Positions 31,961-40,717 of a stretch of 64,000 bases of DNA are shown piece after piece. Origin of the DNA: Acidovorax sp. NB1 (GTDB lineage Bacteria; Pseudomonadota; Gammaproteobacteria; Burkholderiales; Burkholderiaceae_C); NCBI RefSeq assembly GCF_005405905.1, contig NZ_BJHU01000005.1:186001-250000 (forward strand), in the 5' to 3' direction. A program made the position numbers and the translations under genes. Each line of letters begins with the position of its first letter. Position 1 is the first letter of the stretch. The notes beneath the pieces were generated by a model. That model worked only from the letters and a program-made list of their open reading frames with translations. It searched no databases and was not told the DNA's origin.

Positions 31961-33625
31961 TTACATCACGATGCGGCGGAAGTCCGCCAGCAGCGAGGCA
32001 AAGTACACGTTGAAGCGTGCGGCGGCGGCACCGTCGATCACGCGGTGGTCCCAGCTCAGGGAGAGCGGCAGGATCAGGCGCGGGGCGAACTGCTTGCCGT
32101 CCCACTTGGGCTCCAGGCTGCTCTTGCACACGCCCATGATGGCGACTTCAGGGGCGTTGATGATGGGCGTGAAATAACGACCACCAATGCCACCCAGCGA
32201 GCTGATGGAGAAGCAGCCGCCGGTCATGTCGGCCGGGCCGAGCTTGCCGTCGCGCGCCTTCTTGGCCAGGTCGCCCATTTCCTGGCTGATCTGGACGATG
32301 CCCTTCTTGTCAGCGTCACGGATAACGGGCACCACGAGGCCGTTGGGCGTGTCGGCCGCAAAACCGATGTGGAAGTAGTTCTTCATCACCAGCTGGTCGC
32401 CGTCGAGGGAGCTGTTGAACTCAGGGAACTTCTTGAGCGCGGCCACTGCGGCCTTGATCATGAAGGCGAGCATCGTGACCTTGACGCCACTCTTCTCGTT
32501 CTCCTTGTTGAACTGCACGCGGAAAGCTTCGAGGTCGGTGATGTCCGCGTCGTCATGGTTGGTGACGTGCGGGATGACGACCCAGTTGCGGTGCAGGTTG
32601 GCGCCGCTGATCTTCTTGATGCGGGAGAGGTCCTTGCGCTCCACCGGGCCGAACTTGGTGAAGTCCACCTTGGGCCAGGGCAGCAGGTCCAGACCCACGC
32701 CGGAACCGCCGGACGCCGTTGCGGGCGCCTTGGCGGCCTGGGCCTTGGTTTGCACCGCGCCTGCCATCACCTGCTTGGTGAAGGCGGCCACGTCGTCCTG
32801 GGTGATGCGGCCCTTGGGGCCGGTGCCCTTGACTTCGTCGATGGGCACGCCCAATTCGCGGGCGAACTTGCGCACCGAAGGCGACGCATGGGGCAGGCCT
32901 GCGGTGGGGGTGCCGGGTTGGTGGGCGGGGACCGAGGCTGTGGCAGCGGCGGGTGCTGCAGCCGCGGCGACAGCAGGGGCAGCCGCAGCCATAGGGGCTG
33001 GCGCCGATGCAGCGGCCGCAACGGGGGCGGGGGCTGCGGCGGCCGTGCCTTCGAGCACAGCGACCAGGTCACCAATGTTGACGGTGTCGCCGATCTTGAC
33101 CTTGAGCTCCTTGAGCACGCCGGCGGCGGGCGATGGGATCTCCATGGAGGCCTTGTCGGATTCGACGGTAAACAGCGATTGCTCGACCTTGATGGTGTCA
33201 CCCACCTTGACCAGCATCTCGATGACGGCCACGTCCTTGAAGTCGCCGATGTCGGGGACGCGCACTTCGACCGGGCCAGCAGCCGCAGGGGCCGCAGCTG
33301 CCGGGGCTGGTGCTGCCGCCACTGGGGCGGGAGCAGCTGCTGCAGGAGCCGCCGGTGCCGCCGCCGGGGCTGCGGCAGCGCCCGCGTCAGCGGACTCCAC
33401 CACAGCGATCACGGAGCCTTGCTTGACCTTGTCGCCCAGCGCAATCTTGAGTTCCTTGACCACGCCCGCATGGCTGGATGGGATCTCCATCGATGCCTTG
33501 TCGGATTCGACGGTGATGAGCGACTGCTCGGCCTTCACGGTGTCGCCCACCTTGACCAGCAACTCGATCACGCCCACTTCGTCGAAGTCCCCAATGTCCG
33601 GGACTTGAATGTTGACCAATGCCAT
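31961..33625 (-). CDS. aceF: Dihydrolipoyllysine-residue acetyltransferase (E2 of PDH)
   Basis: This 554-residue E2 has two lipoyl domains (Lys43 in [11 protein letters not shown] and a second [11 protein letters not shown] near residue 165), Ala/Pro-rich linkers, a peripheral subunit-binding domain ([27 protein letters not shown]) and a catalytic domain with the chloramphenicol-acetyltransferase-like [13 protein letters not shown] motif. It transfers acetyl groups to CoA. It sits between aceE and lpdA with 19-bp gaps on both sides. The frame extends upstream, but [10 protein letters not shown] matches the lipoyl domain start of the paralogous LpdA. Confidence 0.96.
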   Translation of the reverse strand: MALVNIQVPDIGDFDEVGVIELLVKVGDTVKAEQSLITVESDKASMEIPSSHAGVVKELKIALGDKVKQGSVIAVVESADAGAAAAPAAAPAAPAAAAPAPVAAAPAPAAAAPAAAGPVEVRVPDIGDFKDVAVIEMLVKVGDTIKVEQSLFTVESDKASMEIPSPAAGVLKELKVKIGDTVNIGDLVAVLEGTAAAAPAPVAAAASAPAPMAAAAPAVAAAAAPAAATASVPAHQPGTPTAGLPHASPSVRKFARELGVPIDEVKGTGPKGRITQDDVAAFTKQVMAGAVQTKAQAAKAPATASGGSGVGLDLLPWPKVDFTKFGPVERKDLSRIKKISGANLHRNWVVIPHVTNHDDADITDLEAFRVQFNKENEKSGVKVTMLAFMIKAAVAALKKFPEFNSSLDGDQLVMKNYFHIGFAADTPNGLVVPVIRDADKKGIVQISQEMGDLAKKARDGKLGPADMTGGCFSISSLGGIGGRYFTPIINAPEVAIMGVCKSSLEPKWDGKQFAPRLILPLSLSWDHRVIDGAAAARFNVYFASLLADFRRIVM

Positions 33626-33644
33626 TGTTCTGTCTCCGATCGTT

Positions 33645-36353
33645 TTATGCGTAGAGCGGGTTGATCTTGTCAGCATTGATGCCGTACTTGGCGATCGCCT
33701 CGGCCACCTTGGTGGCGGGCAGCACGCCGTCTTCGCTCAGCGCCTTGAGGGCGGCCACGACGATGTAGTGGCGGTTCACCTCGAAGTGCTCGCGCAGCTT
33801 GCTGCGGAAGTCGCTGCGGCCAAAGCCGTCGGTGCCCAGCACCTTGTAGTTACGGCCCTTGGGAACAAAGGGGCGGATCTGCTCGGCATAGGCCTTCATG
33901 TAGTCGGTGGATGCGACCACGGGGCCGGTGCTGGTGCCCAGTTGCTGCGCCACAAACGGCACGCGTGGTGTCTCCAGCGGGTGCAGCAGGTTCCAGCGGT
34001 CGGCGTCCTGGCCTTCGCGGGTGAGTTCGTTGAAGCTCGGGCAGCTCCACACATCGGCCTGCACGCCCCAGTCGGCGGCCAGCAGGGTTTGCGCGGCCAG
34101 CGACTCGCGCAGGATGGTGCCCGAACCCAGCAGCTGCACGCGGGTGCCGCCCTCGGCGCCGGGCTTGCACAGGTACATGCCCTTGATGATCTGCTCTTCG
34201 GTCCCCGCCGTGAGGCCGGGCATGCTGTAGTTCTCGTTGAGCAGCGTGATGTAGTAGAAAACGTTCTCTTGCTGCTCAACCATGCGCTTCATGCCCTGGT
34301 GCATGATCACCGCGACTTCGTGGGCGAAGGTCGGGTCGTAGCTCACGCAGTTGGGAATGGTGTTGGCCAGGATGTGGCTGTGGCCGTCTTCGTGCTGCAG
34401 GCCTTCCCCGTTGAGCGTGGTGCGGCCCGAGGTGCCGCCCAGCAGGAAGCCACGCGCCTGCATGTCACCCGCTGCCCAGGCCAGGTCGCCAATGCGCTGG
34501 AAGCCGAACATGGAGTAGTACACGTAGAACGGCACCATGATGCGGTTGTTGGTGCTGTAGCTGGTGGCGGCAGCGATCCAGCTGGCCATGCCGCCGGCTT
34601 CGTTGATGCCTTCTTGCAGGATCTGGCCAGCCTTGTCTTCCTTGTAGTACATCACCTGATCACGATCGACCGGGGTGTAGAGCTGGCCCTTGGGGTTGTA
34701 GATGCCGATCTGGCGGAACAGGCCTTCCATGCCGAAGGTGCGGGCCTCGTCCACCAGGATGGGCACCACGCGGGGGCCCAGGGCTTGGTCACGCAGCAGT
34801 TGCGTGATGAAGCGCACATAGGCTTGCGTGGTGGAGATTTCGCGGCCTTCGGCCGTGGGCTCCAGAATGGCCTTGAAGGTATCCAGCGCGGGCACGGTGA
34901 AGCTCTCGTCGGCCTTTGCACGGCGGTGTGGCAGGTAGCCACCCAGGGCCTGGCGGCGCTCGTGCAGGTACTTCATCTCCGGCGTGTCGTCGGCCGGCTT
35001 GTAGTAGGGGATGTCGGCCAGCTGGCTGTCGGGGATCGGGATGTTGAAGCGGTCGCGGATGTACTTGATGTCTTCGTCCGACAGCTTCTTGGTCTGGTGC
35101 ACGGTGTTCTTGCCTTCACCGGCCTTGCCCATGCCGTAGCCCTTGACGGTCTTGACCAGCAACACGGTGGGCTGGTTCTTGTGCTCGTTGGCGGCATGGA
35201 AGGCGGCGTACACCTTGGCGGGCTCGTGGCCACCACGGCGCAGCTCGAACACCTCTTCGTCGGTCATGTGCTCGACGAGCTTGAGGGTTTCGGGGTACTT
35301 GCCGAAGAAGTTCTTGCGCACGAAGGCGCCGTCATTGGCCTTCATGGCCTGGTAGTCGCCGTCCAGCGTTTCCATCATCAGCTGCTTGAGCTTGCCGCTC
35401 TTGTCGCGGCGCAGCAGCTCGTCCCAGCCATTGCCCCACAGCAGCTTGATCACATTCCAGCCCGCGCCACGGAACTCGCCTTCGAGCTCTTGCACGATCT
35501 TGCCGTTGCCCCGAACCGGGCCATCCAGGCGCTGCAGGTTGCAGTTGATGACGAACACGAGGTTGTCGAGGTTTTCACGCGCGGCCAGGCCGATGGCACC
35601 CAGGGATTCGGGCTCGTCCATCTCGCCGTCGCCGCAGAACACCCAGACCTTGCGGTTGGCGGTGTCGGCAATGCCACGGGCATGCAGGTATTTGAGGAAG
35701 CGGGCTTGGTAGATGGCCATCAGCGGGCCCAGGCCCATGGACACCGTGGGGAACTGCCAGAACTCGGGCATCAGCTTGGGATGCGGGTAGCTGGACAGGC
35801 CCTTGCCGTCCACTTCCTGGCGGAAGCTGTCGAGCTGCGTTTCGGTCAGGCGGCCTTCAAGGTAAGCGCGGGCGTAGATGCCGGGGGCGCTGTGGCCTTG
35901 GATGTACAGCAGGTCACCGCCGTGGCCTTCGCTCTCGGCATGCCAGAAATGGTTGAAACCGGCACCAAACATGCTGGCCACCGAGGCGAAAGAGCCAATG
36001 TGGCCGCCCAGGTCGCCGCCGTCGGCGGGGTTCAGGCGGTTGGCGCGCACCACCATGGCCATGGCGTTCCAGCGCATGTAGGCGCGCAGGCGCTTTTCGA
36101 TGGCGATGTTGCCGGGGCAATGGGCCTCTTTTTCAGGCTCGATGGTGTTGACGTAGCCCGTGTTGGCCGAGAACGGCAGGTCAATGCTGCTCTGGCGGGC
36201 GTGTTCAAGAAGCTGCTCCAGGAGGAAATGGGCGCGCTCAGGGCCCTCCTTGTCGATCACGGCGGACAGAGCGTCCATCCATTCACGGGTTTCCTGTTGA
36301 TCGGCGTCCGTGCCGATGCCGAAACCGGCCTGAGGGTCGGGCTGAGCTGACAT
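33645..36353 (-). CDS. aceE: Pyruvate dehydrogenase E1 component, homodimeric
   Basis: This 902-residue protein is of the AceE type. It has FSANTGYVNTI near the N-terminus, the thiamine diphosphate motif GDGEMDEPESLGAI with VFVINCNLQ, and the C-terminal ADTRPFVP-like block PFVPKGRNYKVLGTDGFGRSD. It decarboxylates pyruvate and loads the acetyl group onto E2 lipoyl arms. It is the first gene of the aceEF-lpdA operon. The start follows an AGGAGACAAC-type site. The AT-rich 168-bp gap shared with a divergent kinase gene holds the operon promoter, which I cannot assign precisely. Confidence 0.97.
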   Translation of the reverse strand: MSAQPDPQAGFGIGTDADQQETREWMDALSAVIDKEGPERAHFLLEQLLEHARQSSIDLPFSANTGYVNTIEPEKEAHCPGNIAIEKRLRAYMRWNAMAMVVRANRLNPADGGDLGGHIGSFASVASMFGAGFNHFWHAESEGHGGDLLYIQGHSAPGIYARAYLEGRLTETQLDSFRQEVDGKGLSSYPHPKLMPEFWQFPTVSMGLGPLMAIYQARFLKYLHARGIADTANRKVWVFCGDGEMDEPESLGAIGLAARENLDNLVFVINCNLQRLDGPVRGNGKIVQELEGEFRGAGWNVIKLLWGNGWDELLRRDKSGKLKQLMMETLDGDYQAMKANDGAFVRKNFFGKYPETLKLVEHMTDEEVFELRRGGHEPAKVYAAFHAANEHKNQPTVLLVKTVKGYGMGKAGEGKNTVHQTKKLSDEDIKYIRDRFNIPIPDSQLADIPYYKPADDTPEMKYLHERRQALGGYLPHRRAKADESFTVPALDTFKAILEPTAEGREISTTQAYVRFITQLLRDQALGPRVVPILVDEARTFGMEGLFRQIGIYNPKGQLYTPVDRDQVMYYKEDKAGQILQEGINEAGGMASWIAAATSYSTNNRIMVPFYVYYSMFGFQRIGDLAWAAGDMQARGFLLGGTSGRTTLNGEGLQHEDGHSHILANTIPNCVSYDPTFAHEVAVIMHQGMKRMVEQQENVFYYITLLNENYSMPGLTAGTEEQIIKGMYLCKPGAEGGTRVQLLGSGTILRESLAAQTLLAADWGVQADVWSCPSFNELTREGQDADRWNLLHPLETPRVPFVAQQLGTSTGPVVASTDYMKAYAEQIRPFVPKGRNYKVLGTDGFGRSDFRSKLREHFEVNRHYIVVAALKALSEDGVLPATKVAEAIAKYGINADKINPLYA

Positions 36354-36521
36354 GCGTTGTCTCCTGTAGATGTGGCAGCAAATTTAGTACGTTGGCTCTA
36401 GTTTCGCACATTTTTTCAAAATTTCAAATGGTGCTTTTTCATTCCATATAGTGATATTTTGCTGCAGATGCACATCTACTGACTGGGAGAATGCAGGGCA
36501 CGGCTCCCCTACACTTGGAGG

Positions 36522-39083
36522 ATGGATTCGATGCCCCCTGCCCCCTCCCCCACGGCTGCGACCGTGGCTGCGCCCATACGCTGGTGGCGCAAGTGGTGGC
36601 GCGGCTTGTCGCCCACCCGCCAGGACCGGTTTGCCGCCCTGGCCCCCCTGGCTGCCGTGCTGATGTTTCTGGCGGCCATCGTGGCGGCTTTCTGGTACCT
36701 GCGGGCCGAAGAGGCCGAGCGCGAGCAAGAAGCCCTGCGGCGCGATGTGGAATACGCTCAGCAGCGCGTGCGCCTGCGCCTGCTGGAGCGCCAGGAACAG
36801 CTCATGCGCATTGCGCGCGACCTGTCCAACCAGGACCTGGGCCGCGCTGAGTTTGTGGGCCGCGCCGAAGCGCTGATCAGCCAATACCCCGAGCTGCAGG
36901 CTATCACCTGGATCGACGACCGCCGCCGCATTCGCGCCAGCCATGCCGCACCCACGCTGGCCAGCAACGAACTGCGCATTGCTGGCGAAGTGCTCAAACC
37001 CGGCGACACCGCCGACACCTTCGGCCTGGCACGCGACCTGCAGCAGCCCGTGTATGCCCAGCCCGCCGCCACCTCGGGTGATGCCACGCCGCTGCTGCAA
37101 CTGCAGGTGCCGCTCAACAACCAGGGCAAGTTCAGCGGCGTGGTGCTGGGCGAATATTCCATCGACAGCCTGCTGCGCTATGGCACCCCCACCGAGGTGC
37201 TGGCGCGCTATGCGGTAACGCTGCTGGACAGCAAGAGCCAGGTGTTGGCCGGCACACCGCTCGGGCCGCGCAACAAGGCCACCCAGCTCCTGCCCTGGAC
37301 GCCCAAGGCCAACGAATACGAGATCCCTGTTTCCCCCGTGGGCAATGGCCTGGTGCTGCGCGCGCAGGCCTACCGCACGTCCCTCGGCGTGGTCGGCAGC
37401 GGCCTGTTCTGGCTGGTGGGAACGCTGAGTGCAATGACGGCCTGGATGCTGATCGCCACCTGGCGCCACACCCGGCGCCGCATGCAGGCACAAGAGGCGC
37501 TGGTGGCCGAGACCAACTTCCGCCGCGCGATGGAAAACTCCATCCTCACCGGCATGCGTGCCCTGGACATGGAAGGCCGCATCAGCTATGTGAACGCCGC
37601 TTTTTGCCAGATGACAGGCTGGAACGCGGAAGAGCTGGTGGGACTGAAGGCGCCCTTCCCCTACTGGCCCGAGGCCGACCACGAAACCCTGCAAGCCAAG
37701 CTGCGTGACGAGCTGCGCGGCAACACCATGGCAGGCGGCTTTCAGGTGCGGGTCAAGCGCAAGAGCGGCACGCTGTTCGATGCCCGCCTGTATGTGTCGC
37801 CCCTGATCGATGCCCACGGCCAGCAGACCGGCTGGATGACCTCGATGACCGATATCACCGAGCCCAACCGCATCCGCGAACAGCTGTCGGCGTCGCACGA
37901 GCGCTTCACCATCGTGCTGGAGTCGCTGGACGCCTCGGTGTCGGTGGCGCCGCTGGGCAGCGAGGAGCTGCTGTTTGCCAACAAGCTTTACCGCCAGTGG
38001 TTTGGCTCGCAGACCGGCGGGCACCTGCAACTGGTGGCGCAAGCGGGCGTGGTACCTGTAGCGGGTAAAGAGCACGGCGGCATGGACGACGAAGACGGCC
38101 TGATGGGCCTGCCCACCGATCCGCTCACCAGTGCCCGCACCGAGAACGCCGAAATCTACCTGCCCGACCTGGGCAAATGGCTAGAAGTGCGCTCGCGTTA
38201 CCTGAACTGGGTGGACGGCCGCCTCGCGCAGATGGTGATCGCGACCGACATCACCCCCCGTCGCCTGGCCGAAGAGCAGGCCGAACGCCAGGCCGAGCGC
38301 GCGCAGTCCGTGAGCCGCCTCATCACCATGGGCGAGATGGCTTCGAGCGTGGCGCACGAGCTGAACCAGCCGCTCACGGCCATCAACAACTACTGCAGCG
38401 GCATGGTCTCGCGCATCCAGAGCGGCCAGCTGACCGAAGAGGCGCTGCTCACGGCCCTGCAAAAAACGGCCCACCAGGCCCAGCGCGCGGGCCAGATCAT
38501 CCAGCGCATCCGCTCCTTCGTGAAGAAAAGCGAACCCAACCGGGCGCTGGCCGATGTGCACTCGATGGTGAACGAAGCCGTTGAGCTGGCCGACATCGAG
38601 CTGCGCCGCCACAACGTGCGCCTGACCCACTACGTGGCCGCCCGCCTGCCACCCGTGATGGCCGACACCATCCTGATCGAGCAGGTGCTGGTCAACCTGA
38701 TGAAGAACGGCGCTGAAGCCATCCAGCATGCCAACCGCCCCGCTGCAGGCCGCAGCGTGGAGCTGCGCGTGGTGCCCAAGCAGATCGAAGACCGGCAGGT
38801 GGTGGAGTTTTCAGTGCAGGACACCGGCAAGGGGCTGGCGCCCGAGGTGCTCGAACGCCTGTTCGAAGCCTTCTTCTCCACCAAGGCCGAAGGCATGGGC
38901 ATGGGCCTCAATCTGTGCCGCAGCATCGTCGAGTCGCACCAGGGCCGGATGCAGGCGGAGAACCTCTACAATGGCCCGGAGGTTATCGGCTGCAGGTTCT
39001 CCTTCTGGCTGCCGCTTGCCAAGCCTGCCGATGGCACTACAAATTCTGTAGCAAACGTACAAAACCCAAGGACTGTTGCATGA
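36522..39083 (+). CDS. PAS-containing sensor histidine kinase (DctS/FixL-like)
   Basis: This 853-residue protein has a first membrane helix near residues 38-60, a periplasmic region of about 220 residues, and a second helix near 288-310. Two PAS domains follow (starting at RRAMENSILTGMRALDMEGRISYVN and in the ERFTIVLESLDASVSV region). The H-box is MASSVAHELNQPLTAINNYC, and the ATPase boxes are NLMKNGAEAI, DTGKGLAPEVLERLFEAF and GMGMGLNLC. This architecture with a FixJ-type partner recalls the C4-dicarboxylate sensors of Rhodobacter. It is coupled to its regulator by an ATGA overlap. The ligand is not proven. Confidence 0.87.
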   Translation: MDSMPPAPSPTAATVAAPIRWWRKWWRGLSPTRQDRFAALAPLAAVLMFLAAIVAAFWYLRAEEAEREQEALRRDVEYAQQRVRLRLLERQEQLMRIARDLSNQDLGRAEFVGRAEALISQYPELQAITWIDDRRRIRASHAAPTLASNELRIAGEVLKPGDTADTFGLARDLQQPVYAQPAATSGDATPLLQLQVPLNNQGKFSGVVLGEYSIDSLLRYGTPTEVLARYAVTLLDSKSQVLAGTPLGPRNKATQLLPWTPKANEYEIPVSPVGNGLVLRAQAYRTSLGVVGSGLFWLVGTLSAMTAWMLIATWRHTRRRMQAQEALVAETNFRRAMENSILTGMRALDMEGRISYVNAAFCQMTGWNAEELVGLKAPFPYWPEADHETLQAKLRDELRGNTMAGGFQVRVKRKSGTLFDARLYVSPLIDAHGQQTGWMTSMTDITEPNRIREQLSASHERFTIVLESLDASVSVAPLGSEELLFANKLYRQWFGSQTGGHLQLVAQAGVVPVAGKEHGGMDDEDGLMGLPTDPLTSARTENAEIYLPDLGKWLEVRSRYLNWVDGRLAQMVIATDITPRRLAEEQAERQAERAQSVSRLITMGEMASSVAHELNQPLTAINNYCSGMVSRIQSGQLTEEALLTALQKTAHQAQRAGQIIQRIRSFVKKSEPNRALADVHSMVNEAVELADIELRRHNVRLTHYVAARLPPVMADTILIEQVLVNLMKNGAEAIQHANRPAAGRSVELRVVPKQIEDRQVVEFSVQDTGKGLAPEVLERLFEAFFSTKAEGMGMGLNLCRSIVESHQGRMQAENLYNGPEVIGCRFSFWLPLAKPADGTTNSVANVQNPRTVA

Positions 39084-39706
39084 GCTTGATCCCGAAAAAA
39101 GGCACTGTTTACGTCGTAGACGACGACGAAGCCGTCCGCGATTCCCTGCAGTGGCTGCTGGAAGGCAAGGACTACCGCGTACGTTGCTTTGATTCGGCCG
39201 AGACCTTTCTCTCCCGCTACGACCCGCGCGAAGTCGCTTGCCTGATCGTGGACATTCGCATGGGCGGCATGACCGGCCTGGAGCTGCAAGACCGCCTGAT
39301 CGAGCGCAAGTCCCCCCTGCCCATCGTGTTCATCACCGGCCACGGCGACGTGCCCATGGCCGTGAACACCATGAAGAAAGGCGCGCTCGACTTCATCCAG
39401 AAGCCGTTTGACGAGGAAGAACTGGTCGGCCTGGTCGAGCGCATGCTGGACCATGCCCGCGAGAGCTTCGCTGGCTACCAGCAGGCCGCCAGCCGCGACG
39501 CCCTGCTCTCCAAGCTCACCAGCCGCGAAGCCCAGGTGCTCGAACGCATCGTCGCCGGCCGCCTGAACAAGCAGATCGCCGACGACCTCGGGATCAGCAT
39601 CAAGACGGTGGAGGCGCACCGCGCCAACATCATGGAAAAGCTCAACGCCAATACCGTGGCTGACCTGCTCAAGATCGCTCTGGGCCAGAACGCGCCCAAG
39701 GGCTGA
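39080..39706 (+). CDS. FixJ-family response regulator
   Basis: This 208-residue protein has an N-terminal receiver with VVDDDEAVRDSLQWLLEG, phosphorylated Asp in LIVDIRMGGMTGLEL and Lys in FIQKPF. The C-terminal LuxR-type HTH is LTSREAQVLERIVAGRLNKQIADDLGISIKTVEAHRANIMEKL. It activates target promoters when phosphorylated by the kinase encoded just upstream. DctR/FixJ relatives control C4-dicarboxylate or microaerobic genes. The targets here are unknown; aceE and folD are neighbours only. Confidence 0.92.
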   Translation: MSLIPKKGTVYVVDDDEAVRDSLQWLLEGKDYRVRCFDSAETFLSRYDPREVACLIVDIRMGGMTGLELQDRLIERKSPLPIVFITGHGDVPMAVNTMKKGALDFIQKPFDEEELVGLVERMLDHARESFAGYQQAASRDALLSKLTSREAQVLERIVAGRLNKQIADDLGISIKTVEAHRANIMEKLNANTVADLLKIALGQNAPKG

Positions 39707-39717
39707 GGACCACTCAC

Positions 39718-39780
39718 TTTTTAATAGCTGCTTGCGCTTATCCAGTGCGCGTAAACGGCATTTTTGACTTGTATTTTTGA
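39718..39780 (-). repeat. Dispersed intergenic repeat, copy 5 (inverse orientation)
   Basis: TTTTTAATAGCTGCTTGCGC, TTATCCAGTGCGCGTAAACG and GGCATTTTTGACTTGTATTT lie between the response regulator and folD, right up to the folD start. It is the cleanest copy of the inverse form in the window. Confidence 0.75.
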
Positions 39781-39781
39781 T

Positions 39782-40636
39782 ATGACAGCACAGCTCATCG
39801 ACGGCAACGCCCTCTCCCGCCAACTGCGCACCGATGTGGCGCAACGCGCTGCGGCTTTGAAAACCCGTGGCGTCACGCCCGGGCTCGCCGTGGTGCTGGT
39901 GGGCGACAACCCGGCCAGCCAGGTCTATGTGCGCAACAAGGTCAAGGCCTGTGAAGACAGCGGCCTGCACTCGGTGCTCGAAAAGTACGACGCCGACATG
40001 ACCGAGGCCGCGCTGCTGGCCCGCGTGGAAGCGCTCAACAACGACCCGGCCATCCATGGCATCCTGGTGCAATTGCCCTTGCCCAAGCACATCGATGCGC
40101 AAAAGGTGATCGAGGCCATCTCGCCGGCCAAGGATGTGGACGGCTTCCACATCGCCAGCGCGGGCGCGCTGATGACTGGCATGCCCGGCTTCTGGCCCTG
40201 CACGCCGTACGGTTGCATGAAGATGCTGGAGAGCATCGGCTACAGCCTCAAGGGCAAGCACGCCGTGGTCATCGGCCGCAGCAACATCGTGGGCAAGCCC
40301 ATGGCGCTCATGCTGCTGGGCCAGAACGCCACCGTCACCGTATGCCACAGCGCCACCCAGAACCTGAAGGCCCAGACCCTACAGGCCGACGTGATTGTGG
40401 CTGCCGTGGGCAAGCGCAATGTGCTGACCGCCGACATGGTCAAGCCCGGCGCCGTTGTGATCGATGTGGGCATGAACCGCAACGACGAAGGCAAGCTCTG
40501 CGGCGACGTGGACTTTGATGGCGTCAAGGAAGTGGCAGGCTGGATCACCCCCGTGCCCGGCGGGGTTGGCCCCATGACCATTACCATGCTGCTGGTCAAC
40601 ACCATCGAAGCCGCCGAGCGCACCGCTGCGCACTGA
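39782..40636 (+). CDS. folD: Bifunctional methylenetetrahydrofolate dehydrogenase/cyclohydrolase
   Basis: This 284-residue FolD has the N-terminal substrate segment [30 protein letters not shown] (catalytic Tyr and Lys in the YVRNK motif), [11 protein letters not shown], and the NADP site [18 protein letters not shown]. The C-terminal [16 protein letters not shown] is also present. It interconverts methylene-, methenyl- and formyl-tetrahydrofolate. The ATG chosen follows the dispersed repeat; a longer frame adds only repeat-derived residues. It is 81 bp upstream of an M3 oligopeptidase gene. Confidence 0.97.
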   Translation: MTAQLIDGNALSRQLRTDVAQRAAALKTRGVTPGLAVVLVGDNPASQVYVRNKVKACEDSGLHSVLEKYDADMTEAALLARVEALNNDPAIHGILVQLPLPKHIDAQKVIEAISPAKDVDGFHIASAGALMTGMPGFWPCTPYGCMKMLESIGYSLKGKHAVVIGRSNIVGKPMALMLLGQNATVTVCHSATQNLKAQTLQADVIVAAVGKRNVLTADMVKPGAVVIDVGMNRNDEGKLCGDVDFDGVKEVAGWITPVPGGVGPMTITMLLVNTIEAAERTAAH

Positions 40637-40717
40637 GCCCACCGCTCAGTGCCCCCGAGGTCGGTGTCGGCCGCTTTGCAACTTGAACCTGTGCCACCTG
40701 GCGCCATCTAATTTCGC

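Noticed and set aside
30127-32013. A 628-codon open frame on the plus strand opposite lpdA
   Set aside because: It is the antisense shadow of lpdA, His/Asp/Val-rich with no family motif, and it is explained by high GC codon use on the other strand.
33609-36350. A 913-codon open frame opposite aceE
   Set aside because: Antisense shadow of aceE; composition is typical of mirrored GC-rich coding DNA, and no domain is recognisable.
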